From positions 4,041,174 to 4,105,173 of the forward strand of contig CP151667.1 in assembly GCA_038400315.1 (NCBI GenBank): 64,000 bases of DNA. The letters run 5' to 3'. Below, in pieces: positions 33,612-43,200 of this stretch (positions are counted from its first letter, which is position 1; each line of letters starts with the position of its first letter). The DNA comes from Isosphaeraceae bacterium EP7. GTDB lineage: Bacteria > Planctomycetota > Planctomycetia > Isosphaerales > Isosphaeraceae. The position numbers and the translations under genes were made by a program. Below the pieces are notes generated by a model. That model was given only the letters and a program-made list of their open reading frames with translations. It searched no databases and was not told the origin of the DNA.

Positions 33612-35891
33612 TCAGTCGGCGGCACTCTCGTCGCGGATCGACGCGTAGGCCTTCCTCGCCACATCATAGGCGGCCTGCGCGGCGGGAAGATCGGCGGCGC
33701 GGATGAGCTTCTGCTTCTGCGACCAGCACTGGTCGACCGACTTCAGGCACCATTCGGCCGACTTCCTCGACGCCCGGATTGGCTTGCCGTCCACGACGAC
33801 GAAGACGGGGTTGGTGTGCGACGACGGATAGACCCGGAGCGCGACCCAGCTCGAGCGGTCGATGTCGACGTCGAACTCGACGTCGTGCTCGGAGCCGTCG
33901 GCCTCGACCTCGCGGCGGGCGACCGACTGGCCGTTGACGATCAGCTCGACGGGCACCTTCCGGGTCGCGCCGACCCGTGCCCGCTCAACGTCCCAGTAGG
34001 GTTGGTCGTGCAATGGCTTCGATCGGATCGCCTCGGTGGCCGGGGTGATCTGGGGTTCGAGCCGGGCGAAGACCCTGGCCGTCGCCTTCACCTTGCCCGG
34101 GGCCGCGATCCGCGTCTCGGAGCCCGCCTCGCCGACGCCCAGGCCGTTCACTTTGAAACCGACGAGATGGCTCTTGCCGTCGGAGACATAGGACCGGCCT
34201 TCCTTGATTCCCTTGACCCAGGTGTCGAAGTCGAGCTTCTGGCCACCCAGGTTGACATAAGACCTTCCCAGGCCCACCTTTTCGTCGTAGATGCAGGGGA
34301 AGTCGGTCTCGCCGCTGATGCGGCATCGGTAGCCGCAGTTCAGGGTGTGATACCAGATGTTCAGCTCCCAGGGCGCCGGGGTGTCGACGGCCGAGATGAA
34401 GTCGACCGCGTCGTGCACGACGTCAACGATGTACTCGTTGGCGCCGATGCCGTCGAACGGCGGGACCTCTTCGCTGGGGATCTTGGTGTCCTTGATCGCC
34501 AGGCCCCAGCCCGAATGCGAGTAGCCGACGACCCCTCCCTGGCTCTTGCCCCACTTCAAGACGGGCAGGTCCCAGCTCGGCCATTCCTCGATGCGGGTGG
34601 TCCCCGGATAGTCGTCCTCGGTCAGCCTGAGCAGGCAGAGGTGGCCCGAGCCCGACGAAGGGAAGCCCGAGACCTCGACGTCGTAGCGCATCAAGGTCGA
34701 AGGCGTCGAGAGCGGGTGGACCTTGCCGCCGAAGTAGCTTTTCTGGGCGTACCAGCAAGGGCCCCAGGCGAGCACGCAGCCGACGTCCAGGTTTTCGCCG
34801 ACGATGTGCCGCATCATGTCCTCGGGCGTCACCCCCTCGGTGGGACTCTCATAGTGCGAGCAGCCCGCGGCGTGGACGTGGTGGTCGCCCGAATACCAGC
34901 CCAGCTCGGCCGGGTGGACCCAGCGCTTGAGCTGGAACGATTCCTCGACCCGCGACTTTCCGGGCGGGATGACCACGGTGCGAGTCTCGGCCAGATACTC
35001 GGGGCCGCGGCCGACCTCGACGGTATAGGTGCCGGGCGCCAGCAGGATCGACTCGCCGTCGGCCCGGTAAACCTGCGGGTGGAAGAAGAAGTCGGGGGCC
35101 AGCCTGCGCGACTGCGACGGGCAGACTCGGCCCAGGGCATCGCGGACGACGAACGAGGCGGTCGTCGGCTTGCCGTCGACATCCTTGACGTTGACCGATA
35201 GCTGCGCAGCGGCCTCGCACTGGAAGAGGAGGTCGACGTCCGACCGCGAGGCGAGATCCTGGGTCCCCTGGCCAGCGTCGAACTTGAGCCTGGCCTCGCG
35301 GCGGCCTGCATCCCGGCTGTAAAGCTGGATCACCCTGTATTCGAGCGGCAAGCCCGAGAGCGTGCGGGTCAGCGGGCGATCGTCGAAGGTCGACGCGTCG
35401 AGCCAGCGGTGGGGGACCTCGGAAAGCGGGACGGTCGGCTTGGGGTCGGGCTTGCCGGACGACCTGGTGTAGAGGGGTGCGGCGTTGGGGCTGGTCAGTC
35501 GCAACTGAGACGTGAGGCCCGCCTGGTTGTGCACCTTGACGAGGAACGCACGCCAGCCGTGCTGGACGAGGGCAGGGGCGGCCTCTCCGGGCGCGACCTT
35601 CACCCGACCCTCGGGGTTGATCTCCACGCCGACGAGGCAGAGCGGGTCGAAGACTTCCTGAATCTCCTGAGCCGCGGCGTCCTGATTGGTCAGCTTGAGG
35701 GCCTTGGCCAGCCGCTCCCTGGCCGCCGAGGAGAGGGGCTGCCCGAGGGCATCCAGGGCCTCGACGATGCGGGCAGCCTGGGCCGCGAGGGGCTGGAACT
35801 CGACTCCTGTAACCTGGGGAAGTTCCTCGGCGTTGGCGGCGGCCGCCAACGCGAGGGCCATGACGAGGGCGAGAGAGGGACGGATCGGCAT
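33612..35891 (-). CDS. Secreted CehA/McbA-family metallohydrolase (PHP-like)
   Basis: A 759-residue exported protein. ATG 35891 opens a signal peptide (MPIRPSLALVMALALAAAANA) with GAGGAG upstream. Residues up to about 330 form beta-rich domains, including an YTVEVGRGPEYLAETRTVVI carboxypeptidase-regulatory-like strand. The hydrolase core follows with WYSGDHHVHAAGCSHY (metal-binding DHHVH), a GYSHSGWG segment with a later His, and a VHDAVDF segment with another. The CehA/McbA family includes carbaryl hydrolase, but most planctomycete members are of unknown substrate. A C-terminal domain has VPVELIVNGQSV. Where the second metal shell lies cannot be assigned by eye. The substrate is probably an extracellular ester or phosphoester. 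Confidence 0.8.
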   Translation of the reverse strand: MPIRPSLALVMALALAAAANAEELPQVTGVEFQPLAAQAARIVEALDALGQPLSSAARERLAKALKLTNQDAAAQEIQEVFDPLCLVGVEINPEGRVKVAPGEAAPALVQHGWRAFLVKVHNQAGLTSQLRLTSPNAAPLYTRSSGKPDPKPTVPLSEVPHRWLDASTFDDRPLTRTLSGLPLEYRVIQLYSRDAGRREARLKFDAGQGTQDLASRSDVDLLFQCEAAAQLSVNVKDVDGKPTTASFVVRDALGRVCPSQSRRLAPDFFFHPQVYRADGESILLAPGTYTVEVGRGPEYLAETRTVVIPPGKSRVEESFQLKRWVHPAELGWYSGDHHVHAAGCSHYESPTEGVTPEDMMRHIVGENLDVGCVLAWGPCWYAQKSYFGGKVHPLSTPSTLMRYDVEVSGFPSSGSGHLCLLRLTEDDYPGTTRIEEWPSWDLPVLKWGKSQGGVVGYSHSGWGLAIKDTKIPSEEVPPFDGIGANEYIVDVVHDAVDFISAVDTPAPWELNIWYHTLNCGYRCRISGETDFPCIYDEKVGLGRSYVNLGGQKLDFDTWVKGIKEGRSYVSDGKSHLVGFKVNGLGVGEAGSETRIAAPGKVKATARVFARLEPQITPATEAIRSKPLHDQPYWDVERARVGATRKVPVELIVNGQSVARREVEADGSEHDVEFDVDIDRSSWVALRVYPSSHTNPVFVVVDGKPIRASRKSAEWCLKSVDQCWSQKQKLIRAADLPAAQAAYDVARKAYASIRDESAAD

Positions 35892-36007
35892 GGCGGCGGC
35901 TCCTCGAAGGATGTCGCGCCGGGCATCGGCGTACTCCGAGAGATAAGCCAACGGTCGTGCCCACGCAACGGAAAAAGCGTGACCCGCCCTCGGAGTTGGG
36001 CCTCGAC

Positions 36008-37912
36008 TCAGCGATGTCGAGCCGGCAGGAAGACGGCTCGCTCGGTGGAGATTCCCAGGGCGTTGGTGGTGCGCAGGGTTGCGACACGGCCGGGCCTGCG
36101 GTCGGAGTCTTTCCCTGTCAGAGTGGCTCTGGCACCGACCGCGTCGGCGCGGAAGCGGCCCTGGCCGGGGAGGCGGTCGAAGTCCCAGGCGTAGGTGAGG
36201 CCGGTGTTGCGGGGATGGTTGGCCCGGCCTTGCGGGCGGGCGTTGAGCGTGCCTCCTCGCATCGTGACGGCGATATTCGCCGTCGGCGTCAAGGCGCCGA
36301 GGATGGCCGCCTTGATCGCCTGGTGACCCAGGGCGTTGGGGTGGAGCGTGCCACGGGTCGCCAGCGGTCCGGTCAGGCCCACCGGGCCCTCGAACAGGCT
36401 CGCTTCTCGCGCCGTCCTCAGGAATCGCAGGTTTCCGAGGCTGTCCTGGACCTTGGGGGCGTCGTAGCCATGCCCCAGGAATGCGGCGGAGATGTTGGTC
36501 AGGTAGGTCCAGCCGTTGGCCTTCGCGGCGGCCGCCACGTCGAGATTCAGCGGGATCAGGATCGATTTCGAGACGAAGTAAGACTCCGTCGCCGAGATCT
36601 GCGCCAGCGGCACCACGTCGAAGACAGCAGGTCCCCACCAGGGTAGGGTGAACGGAAGGCCGTTATTCGGGTTGATGAACGTGCGGTTGATCCGCAGCGG
36701 GTCCGGATACTCGGTGATGAACGTCGTCCCTGAGCTGAACCCCACGGCATTCAGCGCGGTCTGGACGCTCGCGTAGTCGGCAGGGAGCGCCGCCGCGAAT
36801 ACCTCGAAGGCGTCGAGCACAACGCTCAGGGCCCTCGAGGCCGCGATCGCCGCATCGGCCCGTTGCAGGATCCTGTTGACCTGATTCGGGGCGAACGAGG
36901 TGGCATTTCCAATCACGTCGGTCACGACGATGTCGCTGACGACCAAGCCTTGCGCCAGGGTGGTGAACCCGACGTCATTGCCGCCCAGGGAGATGAAGAG
37001 CTGGTCGGCCGGGCGGTTGCCGACGATGGCCTGGATCAGCTTCGTCTGCGGGGTCAGCGTGTAATTCGGGTCTTCCTGCCCGACCGCGGGCACGGCGCCG
37101 ATGGCCGTCTGGGTCGTCGCTCCGCTCTGCGAGACGTGCACGAAGGTGACCGACGTGTGCGGGTCGGATCGCTCCAGGTCGAGGGCGTACTGGGCGGTCG
37201 CGGCCACGGTCGACCGGTGCGACTGGCGATTGTCGTTGGTCATGTTCAGGCCGAACGGGGTCGCCCCGTAAAAGCCGTCGGCCCCGTCGGCCCAGAGCGC
37301 GGTGCTCGTCTGCGTGAAAAATCCGGCCGCGGCCGTGAACGCCACCCCCGGAATCGTCTGGTTCAGGTCGCTGGTCTGAAGGTAAGGGATGGTGTCCGAC
37401 GGGAAGTAGTCGGGCAGCGAGAGCTCCTGGATTCGCTCCGGGTTCCCTTCGCCTGAGCTGTAGCTGTCGCCCAGGCTGACGATGAGGATGTCGCGGACGC
37501 TGACGGACCGCTCGATCGTATTGACGACCACACCGCCCACCACCTTCTGGAAGGTTGTCGCGTAGGTCACGCCCGGGACGCTGACCGTCGGCAAGTTCCC
37601 CGAGGCGATCTGCGCGGCCGTGCGCTGGACGATCGTCGGCGAGCCGGTGCTGGGCTGCATCGTCCACTGATAGATTGTCGAAGGGGCCGGGTTCGGGTCG
37701 TCGAGCACCGAGAAGGTCAGCGTGAGCGCGGCCGGCTGGGCATAGGTCGCCGTGTTGGGCAGGTCGATGAGGCCGTTCTTGTTCAAGTCGAGCCCGAAAC
37801 GCTCGGCCATCGCGAAGTCGAAGTCGACGGTCAGAAGTTGACGTGACTCCAGGTGCTCCGCAGTTGGACGCGCTTGATGTCGGGACGACGTCTTCCGAAC
37901 GATCTGGCTCAT
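36008..37912 (-). CDS. Exported SGNH/GDSL hydrolase with planctomycete N-terminal LESRQLLT motif
   Basis: A 634-residue protein starting at ATG 37912, with GAGAGG 9 nt upstream. Its N-terminus is not a classical signal peptide but carries LESRQLLT at residues 21-28, the LExR-LL motif typical of large planctomycete surface proteins. DLNKNGLID (42-50) looks like a dockerin-type calcium loop. The SGNH blocks are SLGDSYSSGEGNP (nucleophile Ser150), ISLGGNDVGF, and GTLHPNALGHQ (His, with the usual Asp replaced by Thr). The C-terminus has a PKD-like beta domain (YAWDFDRLPGQGRFRA). The expected activity is esterase or acetyl-glycan deacylase on extracellular polysaccharide (inference). Confidence 0.8.
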   Translation of the reverse strand: MSQIVRKTSSRHQARPTAEHLESRQLLTVDFDFAMAERFGLDLNKNGLIDLPNTATYAQPAALTLTFSVLDDPNPAPSTIYQWTMQPSTGSPTIVQRTAAQIASGNLPTVSVPGVTYATTFQKVVGGVVVNTIERSVSVRDILIVSLGDSYSSGEGNPERIQELSLPDYFPSDTIPYLQTSDLNQTIPGVAFTAAAGFFTQTSTALWADGADGFYGATPFGLNMTNDNRQSHRSTVAATAQYALDLERSDPHTSVTFVHVSQSGATTQTAIGAVPAVGQEDPNYTLTPQTKLIQAIVGNRPADQLFISLGGNDVGFTTLAQGLVVSDIVVTDVIGNATSFAPNQVNRILQRADAAIAASRALSVVLDAFEVFAAALPADYASVQTALNAVGFSSGTTFITEYPDPLRINRTFINPNNGLPFTLPWWGPAVFDVVPLAQISATESYFVSKSILIPLNLDVAAAAKANGWTYLTNISAAFLGHGYDAPKVQDSLGNLRFLRTAREASLFEGPVGLTGPLATRGTLHPNALGHQAIKAAILGALTPTANIAVTMRGGTLNARPQGRANHPRNTGLTYAWDFDRLPGQGRFRADAVGARATLTGKDSDRRPGRVATLRTTNALGISTERAVFLPARHR

Positions 37913-38272
37913 CGATGCATCCTCTCGATGGTGATTGGACTGGATCCAGAAAAGTTTGGCCGGTCCGCTCCTTTGGCACAATGGGCAACCCAGGGGCTTG
38001 TTGCTGTGTGCGCGTTGCGGGGAAGTTGGCCAGGAGTCGGCGGCCCTCGGCAGGTGCGGCGGGGCCCGGGTTGCGGAAACGGGCGCGAATGGTGTTGCCG
38101 GGCGGGAGCCCTTGGCGTATGGTCCCCGCGCCGCCCGGCCGATGCGTCACCTCGAAGCGGTGCGCGCCGGCGGGCCCGAGTCGCGTCGAAGGTTGTTCGG
38201 CGTGGCAGACGGCCCCGGACGCTGAAGCGCCCGGGCGGGCCGACCGTTCGGGAGGTCGAGGACGGATCGCCC
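37913..38272. other. Divergent promoter region without a gene
   Basis: 360 bp between the SGNH hydrolase (minus) and the AsmA-like gene (plus). The only notable part is GGAGG at 38251 and GAGGA at 38257 ahead of ATG 38273. I see no convincing promoter pair, tRNA or small gene. Confidence 0.5.
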
Positions 38273-39541
38273 ATGAAATGCCCGCGGATTCGAGTGCGCC
38301 GGCGAACGGCCCTGCTGGCCCTGGCCTTCGCCCCCCCTCTACTCTGGACACTGCTGGTTCTGGCCGTCCCCACCGAGTGGGCTCGCGCCCGGCTCGCCAA
38401 GCGGCTGGCCCGCGCCTCGGGCAGCCCGGTCCGACTTGCCGGCGTGAGCCTCGGCTACTTCGGCGGCCTGACCCTCAGTGATCTCCGCTTCGGCGGCAAG
38501 GACCCCTGGTTGCGCGTCGAGCTTGCCCGGGTCGACATCGGCCTGCTGCACATGCTCGTCGGCAACGGCGAATTGACCGAGTTCCGCGTCGACGGCTTCG
38601 ACCTGCGGGTCCACCGCCTGGCCGACGGGTCGCTCGAATGCGGCGACCCGCTGGCCGCAGACCCCGGCCCGGACACCACGCCCGACGATGCGTCCGGCGG
38701 GGCCCCCACCTGCGGGCTCCAGGTCGTCGCGAGCAACGGCCGGGTCCGCGTCCACGACGAGCCGACCGACACGCTCCTGCAAATCGATCGGGTGGAGGGG
38801 CACGCCACCTGGGAAGCGGGAATCGCCAGGCTCGAAGAGCTCAAGGGGGAAGTCAACGGCGGGACGATCGCCCTGGCGGCCTGCCTCGACCGGTCGACGG
38901 CGATCACGCGGGTTTCCGGGCAGCTTGTCGTGGCCGACGTCGCCCTGAACCGGCAGACCGACGTCCTTTCGATGCTCATCCCCGTCCGCTCGAAGCGGTC
39001 CGACGGCTTCGACGGCCAGGCTGACCTGAGCATCTACCTGCAGGCGGAGGGGCCGAACCCACGACAGCTTCGCGAGAGCCTGCGAGGCACCGGAGTCGTC
39101 GAGCTCAATCCGATCCGGCTGGACAGCACGGGCCTCTGGGCGGAACTCTCGGATGTGCTCGGCCTGCCGGCCAAGGCGAAGGTGGGCTCGGCTCGCAGCG
39201 ACTTCAAGGTCGGCGGAGGCAAGGTCTCGACGGAGAATCTCACTTTGGAAGTCTCCGGAGCCTCGGTGGTGATGGCCGGCTCGACCGACTTCCAGGGCGG
39301 GATCAACTACACCATCCGCCCCGACAACCTGAGCAGCCGCCTGCCGCGGGAAGCCCGACAGATCCTCGACGAGGTGCAGGGAGATCTGTCGGAGATTCTC
39401 ACCCTGCGAGTCCGCGGCACTCTAGAATCGCCGGTCATCGAGGGAGGCCCGCTGGGGTCGCCCGACGATCCCTCGCGGCGCGGCCAGGACGCCCGGCTCA
39501 AGTTGATCGGCCGCAAGCTGCGCGAGAAGTACCTGCGCTGA
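38273..39541 (+). CDS. AsmA-like membrane-anchored protein
   Basis: A 422-residue protein. A basic N-terminus (MKCPRIRVRRR) precedes one membrane segment at about residues 12-32 (TALLALAFAPPLLWTLLVLAV). The rest is a repetitive beta-strand protein with the AsmA/TamB pattern: ASGSPVRLAGVSLGYFGGL, LTLSDLRFGGKDPWLRVELA, GTGVVELNPIRLDSTGLWAE, and the C-terminal AsmA block SGASVVMAGSTDFQGGINY followed by LTLRVRGTLESPVIEGG. AsmA proteins help move phospholipids across the envelope or control outer-membrane assembly. The single membrane anchor and periplasmic C-terminus fit. It ends 25 bp before the promoter of the next gene. Confidence 0.78.
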   Translation: MKCPRIRVRRRTALLALAFAPPLLWTLLVLAVPTEWARARLAKRLARASGSPVRLAGVSLGYFGGLTLSDLRFGGKDPWLRVELARVDIGLLHMLVGNGELTEFRVDGFDLRVHRLADGSLECGDPLAADPGPDTTPDDASGGAPTCGLQVVASNGRVRVHDEPTDTLLQIDRVEGHATWEAGIARLEELKGEVNGGTIALAACLDRSTAITRVSGQLVVADVALNRQTDVLSMLIPVRSKRSDGFDGQADLSIYLQAEGPNPRQLRESLRGTGVVELNPIRLDSTGLWAELSDVLGLPAKAKVGSARSDFKVGGGKVSTENLTLEVSGASVVMAGSTDFQGGINYTIRPDNLSSRLPREARQILDEVQGDLSEILTLRVRGTLESPVIEGGPLGSPDDPSRRGQDARLKLIGRKLREKYLR

Positions 39542-39565
39542 GGCCGCTCCGCTCGCCTGCGTTCC

Positions 39566-39594
39566 TTGATTTGGCTGGTTGGCGAGTTTAGAAT
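39566..39594 (+). promoter_or_regulatory. Predicted sigma70-type promoter
   Basis: TTGATT (39566-39571), a 17-bp spacer and TAGAAT (39589-39594). It would start the TPR membrane-protein transcript about 68 nt before ATG 39669. Confidence 0.6.
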
Positions 39595-39668
39595 CATCCG
39601 GGGTGGGGAGGAAGGATTCAGCCCCGCCCGTTCCCCGATCCCGACCCGATCCGGAGGGAGTCGTCTCC

Positions 39669-40193
39669 ATGCCCAAGCGAGTCTGGATCGCCGCCCTGAG
39701 CATTTGGCCAGGCCTGCCGCAGATCTGGTCGGGCCAGGAAGTGCTCGGCCTCATCCTGGCCGCGCTCTTCGCGGCCGCCCTGAACCTGGCGGTCGTGACC
39801 CGCTTTATCTGGACCGAGTCGTTCGACCCGCGCCTCTCGGGCTTCTTCGTCGCCATCGCCGTGCTCGGCTGGGCGGCGAGCCTGTGCTATACGCTCTGGT
39901 GGATCTGGCGTTGCCACCCGGAACGCCATCGCGACGAGATCGATCGCCTCTACCGCGACGCGATCGAGTCGTACCTCCAGGGGCGCTGGAACGAGTCGAG
40001 GCGTCGGTTCGAGCAGATCCTGACGATGGACGAGACCGACGCCGACACCCTGATGCGGCTGGGGACCCTCTTCGTCCGGACGGAGCAGCCGGGGTCGGCC
40101 CGGCGTGCGTTCCGGCAATGCCTCGAGCTGGAGGGGGGCGCCAAGTGGCGTTGGGAGATTAACCGGGCCCTGGCCGGCCTGGACGGGGATTGA
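39669..40193 (+). CDS. Two-membrane-segment protein with TPR-like C-terminus
   Basis: A 174-residue protein starting at ATG 39669 behind a GGAGGGAG ribosome-binding site. The N-terminus has the form of a DUF-type planctomycete module: MPKRVWIAALSIWPGLPQIW, membrane segments at about 20-42 and 55-77, and a WWIWRCHP turn. The C-terminal half is helical with two TPR-like repeats (ESYLQGRWNESRRRFEQIL and DADTLMRLGTLFVRTEQPG). The TPR part would act as a protein-interaction module at the cytoplasmic membrane face. I know of no function. It stands between an AsmA-like gene and clpC. Confidence 0.65.
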   Translation: MPKRVWIAALSIWPGLPQIWSGQEVLGLILAALFAAALNLAVVTRFIWTESFDPRLSGFFVAIAVLGWAASLCYTLWWIWRCHPERHRDEIDRLYRDAIESYLQGRWNESRRRFEQILTMDETDADTLMRLGTLFVRTEQPGSARRAFRQCLELEGGAKWRWEINRALAGLDGD

Positions 40194-40452
40194 ACCGACG
40201 GGCCCGCCAGCTCGTATGCTAGGATGGGTCGGCCTCGGTCTTGCATTCTGGGCGGCGGTTTGCGGTCATGAAGGGGCCTCGGACGCGGTCGGCAGGAATC
40301 CTCGCCTAGTGCGGGGCGAGACGAGTCTTGACCCGAAGGATCGATGCGCTGAACGATTGAAGGGGAGCCGGACATCTTCGCGCGAGTTTCGCACGTCCAA
40401 CGTGAATCCCCTTGTCCGGCGCCGGGCCGGTGAAATCGTCGGAGTCGTCGGC

Positions 40453-42978
40453 ATGTATGAACGCTTCACCGATCGTGCCCGCAAGGTGATGCAACTGGCC
40501 AATCAGGAGGCCCAGCGCTTCAACCACGAGTACGTCGGCACGGAACACGTCCTGCTCGGGCTGGTGAAGGAGGGCAGCGGCGTCGCCGCCAATGTCCTGA
40601 AGAACCTCGACGTTGACCTGAGGAAGATCCGCGTCGAGGTCGAGAAGATCGTCCAGTCCGGCCCCGACATGGTCACGATGGGCAAGCTGCCCCAGACCCC
40701 TCGGGCCAAGAAGGTCATCGAATACGCGATCGAAGAAGCCCGCAATCTGAATCACAATTACGTGGGCACCGAACACCTCCTGCTCGGCTTATTGCGCGAG
40801 CAAGAGGGGGTCGCCGCCCAGGTATTGATGAACCTCAACTTGAAGCTTGAAGAAGTCCGTGAGGAGGTGCTCAACTTGCTCGGTCACGGGATGGACGCAG
40901 GCGGTGGTGGCGAAGGTGAACGCGCCGCCGCGAAAGGTGGGAAGTCCAAGACTCCGGCCTTGGACTCATTCGGCCGCGACCTGACCGAACTGGCTCGGCA
41001 AGCCAAGCTTGACCCGGTCATCGGCCGCGCCAACGAAATCGAGCGAGTGGTTCAAATCCTCTCGCGCCGCCAGAAGAACAACCCGGTGCTCCTGGGCGAG
41101 GCGGGCGTGGGCAAGACGGCCATCGTCGAGGGGCTCGCGCAGCTCATCGTCGACGGCAACGTGCCCGAGCTGCTTCGCGACAGGCGGATCGTGGTGCTCG
41201 ACCTGGCGATGATGGTCGCCGGTACCAAGTACCGCGGCCAGTTCGAAGAGCGCATCAAGGCCGTGATGAACGAGGTGCGCCGGGCCAAGAACACGATCCT
41301 GTTCATCGATGAGCTGCACACGCTCGTCGGTGCAGGCGGCGCCGAGGGGGCCATCGACGCCTCCAACGTGCTGAAGCCGGCCCTGGCCCGCGGCGAAGTC
41401 CAGTGCATCGGCGCCACTACCCTCGACGAGTACCGCAAGTACATCGAGAAGGACGGTGCGCTCGAACGCCGGTTCCAGACCATCGTGGTCGAGCCCCCCA
41501 GCAAGTCCGAGGCCCTGGAGATTCTCCGAGGCCTGCGCGACCGCTATGAGTCTCACCACCGGGTCCAGATCACCGACGAGGCCCTGGAAGCCGCCATCGA
41601 GCTCTCCGACCGCTACATCACCGGCCGATGCCTGCCGGACAAGGCCATCGACGTCATCGACGAGGCGGGCGCACGCGTCCGCTTGAAGGCGATGACCAGG
41701 CCCCCGGACCTGAAAGAGCTGGACGAGCAGATCGAGCGCCTTAACCACGACAAGGAAGAGGCCGTCGCCAACCAGGACTTCGAGCGGGCCGCATCGCTCA
41801 GGGACCAGGCCGACAAGCTCAAGAAGAAGAAAGAGACCATCAACCGCGAGTGGCGCGAGCGCTCCAAAGAGGTTGACGGCACCGTCGACGAGGAAGTCGT
41901 CGCCGAGGTCGTCAGCAAGATGACCGGCATCCCGCTGACGAGGCTGGAGGCCGAGGAGACCGCCCGTCTCCTCAAGATGGAAGAGGAACTCCAGACCAAG
42001 GTCATCTCGCAGACCGAGGCGATCAAGCGCATCAGCAAGGCCGTGCGCCGGAGCCGGGCGGGGATCAAGAACCCCAAGCGCCCGATCGGCTGCTTCATCT
42101 TCGCCGGGCCGACCGGCGTGGGTAAGACGCACCTGGCCAAGAGCCTCGCCGAGTTCATGTTCGGCGATGCCGATGCCCTGATCCAGATCGACATGTCCGA
42201 GTACATGGAGAAGCACAACGTCTCGAGGCTGATCGGAGCCCCTCCGGGCTACGTCGGCTACGAGGAGGGCGGCCAGCTCACGGAGAAGATCCGCCGGCGG
42301 CCCTACGCGGTGGTCCTGCTCGACGAGATCGAGAAGGCCCATCCCGACGTCTACAATATGCTCCTCCAGATCATGGAAGAGGGCCGGCTGACCGACAGCT
42401 TCGGCCGCACCGTCGACTTCAAGAACACGATCATCATCATGACCACCAACGCGGGGGCCGAGGCGACCTCGACCTCGAACATCTTCGGCTTCGATCGCGG
42501 ACGCGACAGCGCCGCGTCGTACGAGGAGATGAAGACCCGCCTGATGGCCTCGATCGAGAAGTACTTCCGTCCCGAGTTCCTCAACCGGCTCGACGACGTG
42601 ATCGTGTTCCACAGCCTGACCCGAGAGAACCTCAAGAAGATCGTCGACATCGAGCTGTCCAAGGTCCGCGGCCGCCTCCGCGATCGTGGCCTGGAGCTGG
42701 TGCTCAGCGACGGTGCCAAAGAGTTCCTCATCGACAAGGGCTTCAACGCCGATTACGGTGCCCGGCCGCTTCGCAGGTCGATTGAGAACTACATCGAAGA
42801 CCCGCTCTCCGAGGAGATCCTCAAGGGGACCTTCAAGGGGAAAGATACCATCAACGCCCGCGTCGAGGGAGAAGGGGAGGACCGCGTCCTCGCCTTCGAC
42901 CCCTCGAACAAGGCCGAGGCCGAGCTGGCCGAGGCCGCGAGCACCTCGGGCCCCGCGCCCGAGGCGACCCCTTCCTGA
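40453..42978 (+). CDS. clpC: ClpC-type ATP-dependent chaperone/unfoldase
   Basis: An 841-residue class I Hsp100 protein that unfolds substrates and feeds ClpP. Domains: N-terminal Clp repeats (about 1-150, [15 protein letters not shown] and [15 protein letters not shown]), the first AAA+ domain (Walker [20 protein letters not shown]), a UVR-containing middle domain ([18 protein letters not shown]), and the second AAA+ domain (Walker [24 protein letters not shown], and the sensor region [10 protein letters not shown]). The length and UVR domain favour ClpC over ClpA/ClpB. ATG 40453 is chosen because [13 protein letters not shown] is the standard start. TGC-TAGGAT at 40217-40225 may be an extended -10 of its promoter. 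No mcsA or mcsB is adjacent, unlike firmicute clpC operons. Confidence 0.96.
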   Translation: MYERFTDRARKVMQLANQEAQRFNHEYVGTEHVLLGLVKEGSGVAANVLKNLDVDLRKIRVEVEKIVQSGPDMVTMGKLPQTPRAKKVIEYAIEEARNLNHNYVGTEHLLLGLLREQEGVAAQVLMNLNLKLEEVREEVLNLLGHGMDAGGGGEGERAAAKGGKSKTPALDSFGRDLTELARQAKLDPVIGRANEIERVVQILSRRQKNNPVLLGEAGVGKTAIVEGLAQLIVDGNVPELLRDRRIVVLDLAMMVAGTKYRGQFEERIKAVMNEVRRAKNTILFIDELHTLVGAGGAEGAIDASNVLKPALARGEVQCIGATTLDEYRKYIEKDGALERRFQTIVVEPPSKSEALEILRGLRDRYESHHRVQITDEALEAAIELSDRYITGRCLPDKAIDVIDEAGARVRLKAMTRPPDLKELDEQIERLNHDKEEAVANQDFERAASLRDQADKLKKKKETINREWRERSKEVDGTVDEEVVAEVVSKMTGIPLTRLEAEETARLLKMEEELQTKVISQTEAIKRISKAVRRSRAGIKNPKRPIGCFIFAGPTGVGKTHLAKSLAEFMFGDADALIQIDMSEYMEKHNVSRLIGAPPGYVGYEEGGQLTEKIRRRPYAVVLLDEIEKAHPDVYNMLLQIMEEGRLTDSFGRTVDFKNTIIIMTTNAGAEATSTSNIFGFDRGRDSAASYEEMKTRLMASIEKYFRPEFLNRLDDVIVFHSLTRENLKKIVDIELSKVRGRLRDRGLELVLSDGAKEFLIDKGFNADYGARPLRRSIENYIEDPLSEEILKGTFKGKDTINARVEGEGEDRVLAFDPSNKAEAELAEAASTSGPAPEATPS

Positions 42979-43032
42979 CTTCGAGACGGGGCGTGACGAC
43001 CTTCCCGGCTCGGTTCGACCGATCTGAAACAC

Positions 43033-43069
43033 CGACGCGCCGCGGGCCACCTGGTCCCGCGGCGCGTCG
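43033..43069 (+). terminator. Terminator-like hairpin after clpC
   Basis: A perfect 14-bp stem CGACGCGCCGCGGG (43033-43046) with 43056-43069 and a 9-nt loop, 55 nt after the clpC stop. A TGTTCGTT tail follows but no clean T-run. Confidence 0.7.
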
Positions 43070-43200
43070 TGTTCGTTCAGATCCCGGCTTCCCTGAATTG
43101 GATCGTCGATCGCCGGGGGATTGTTGTTGAACAATGCTCCCGTCCGATCTATCCTGGTGGGGTCACGGAGTTTCCTCGTGATCGGCTCAGAGGATGACGC

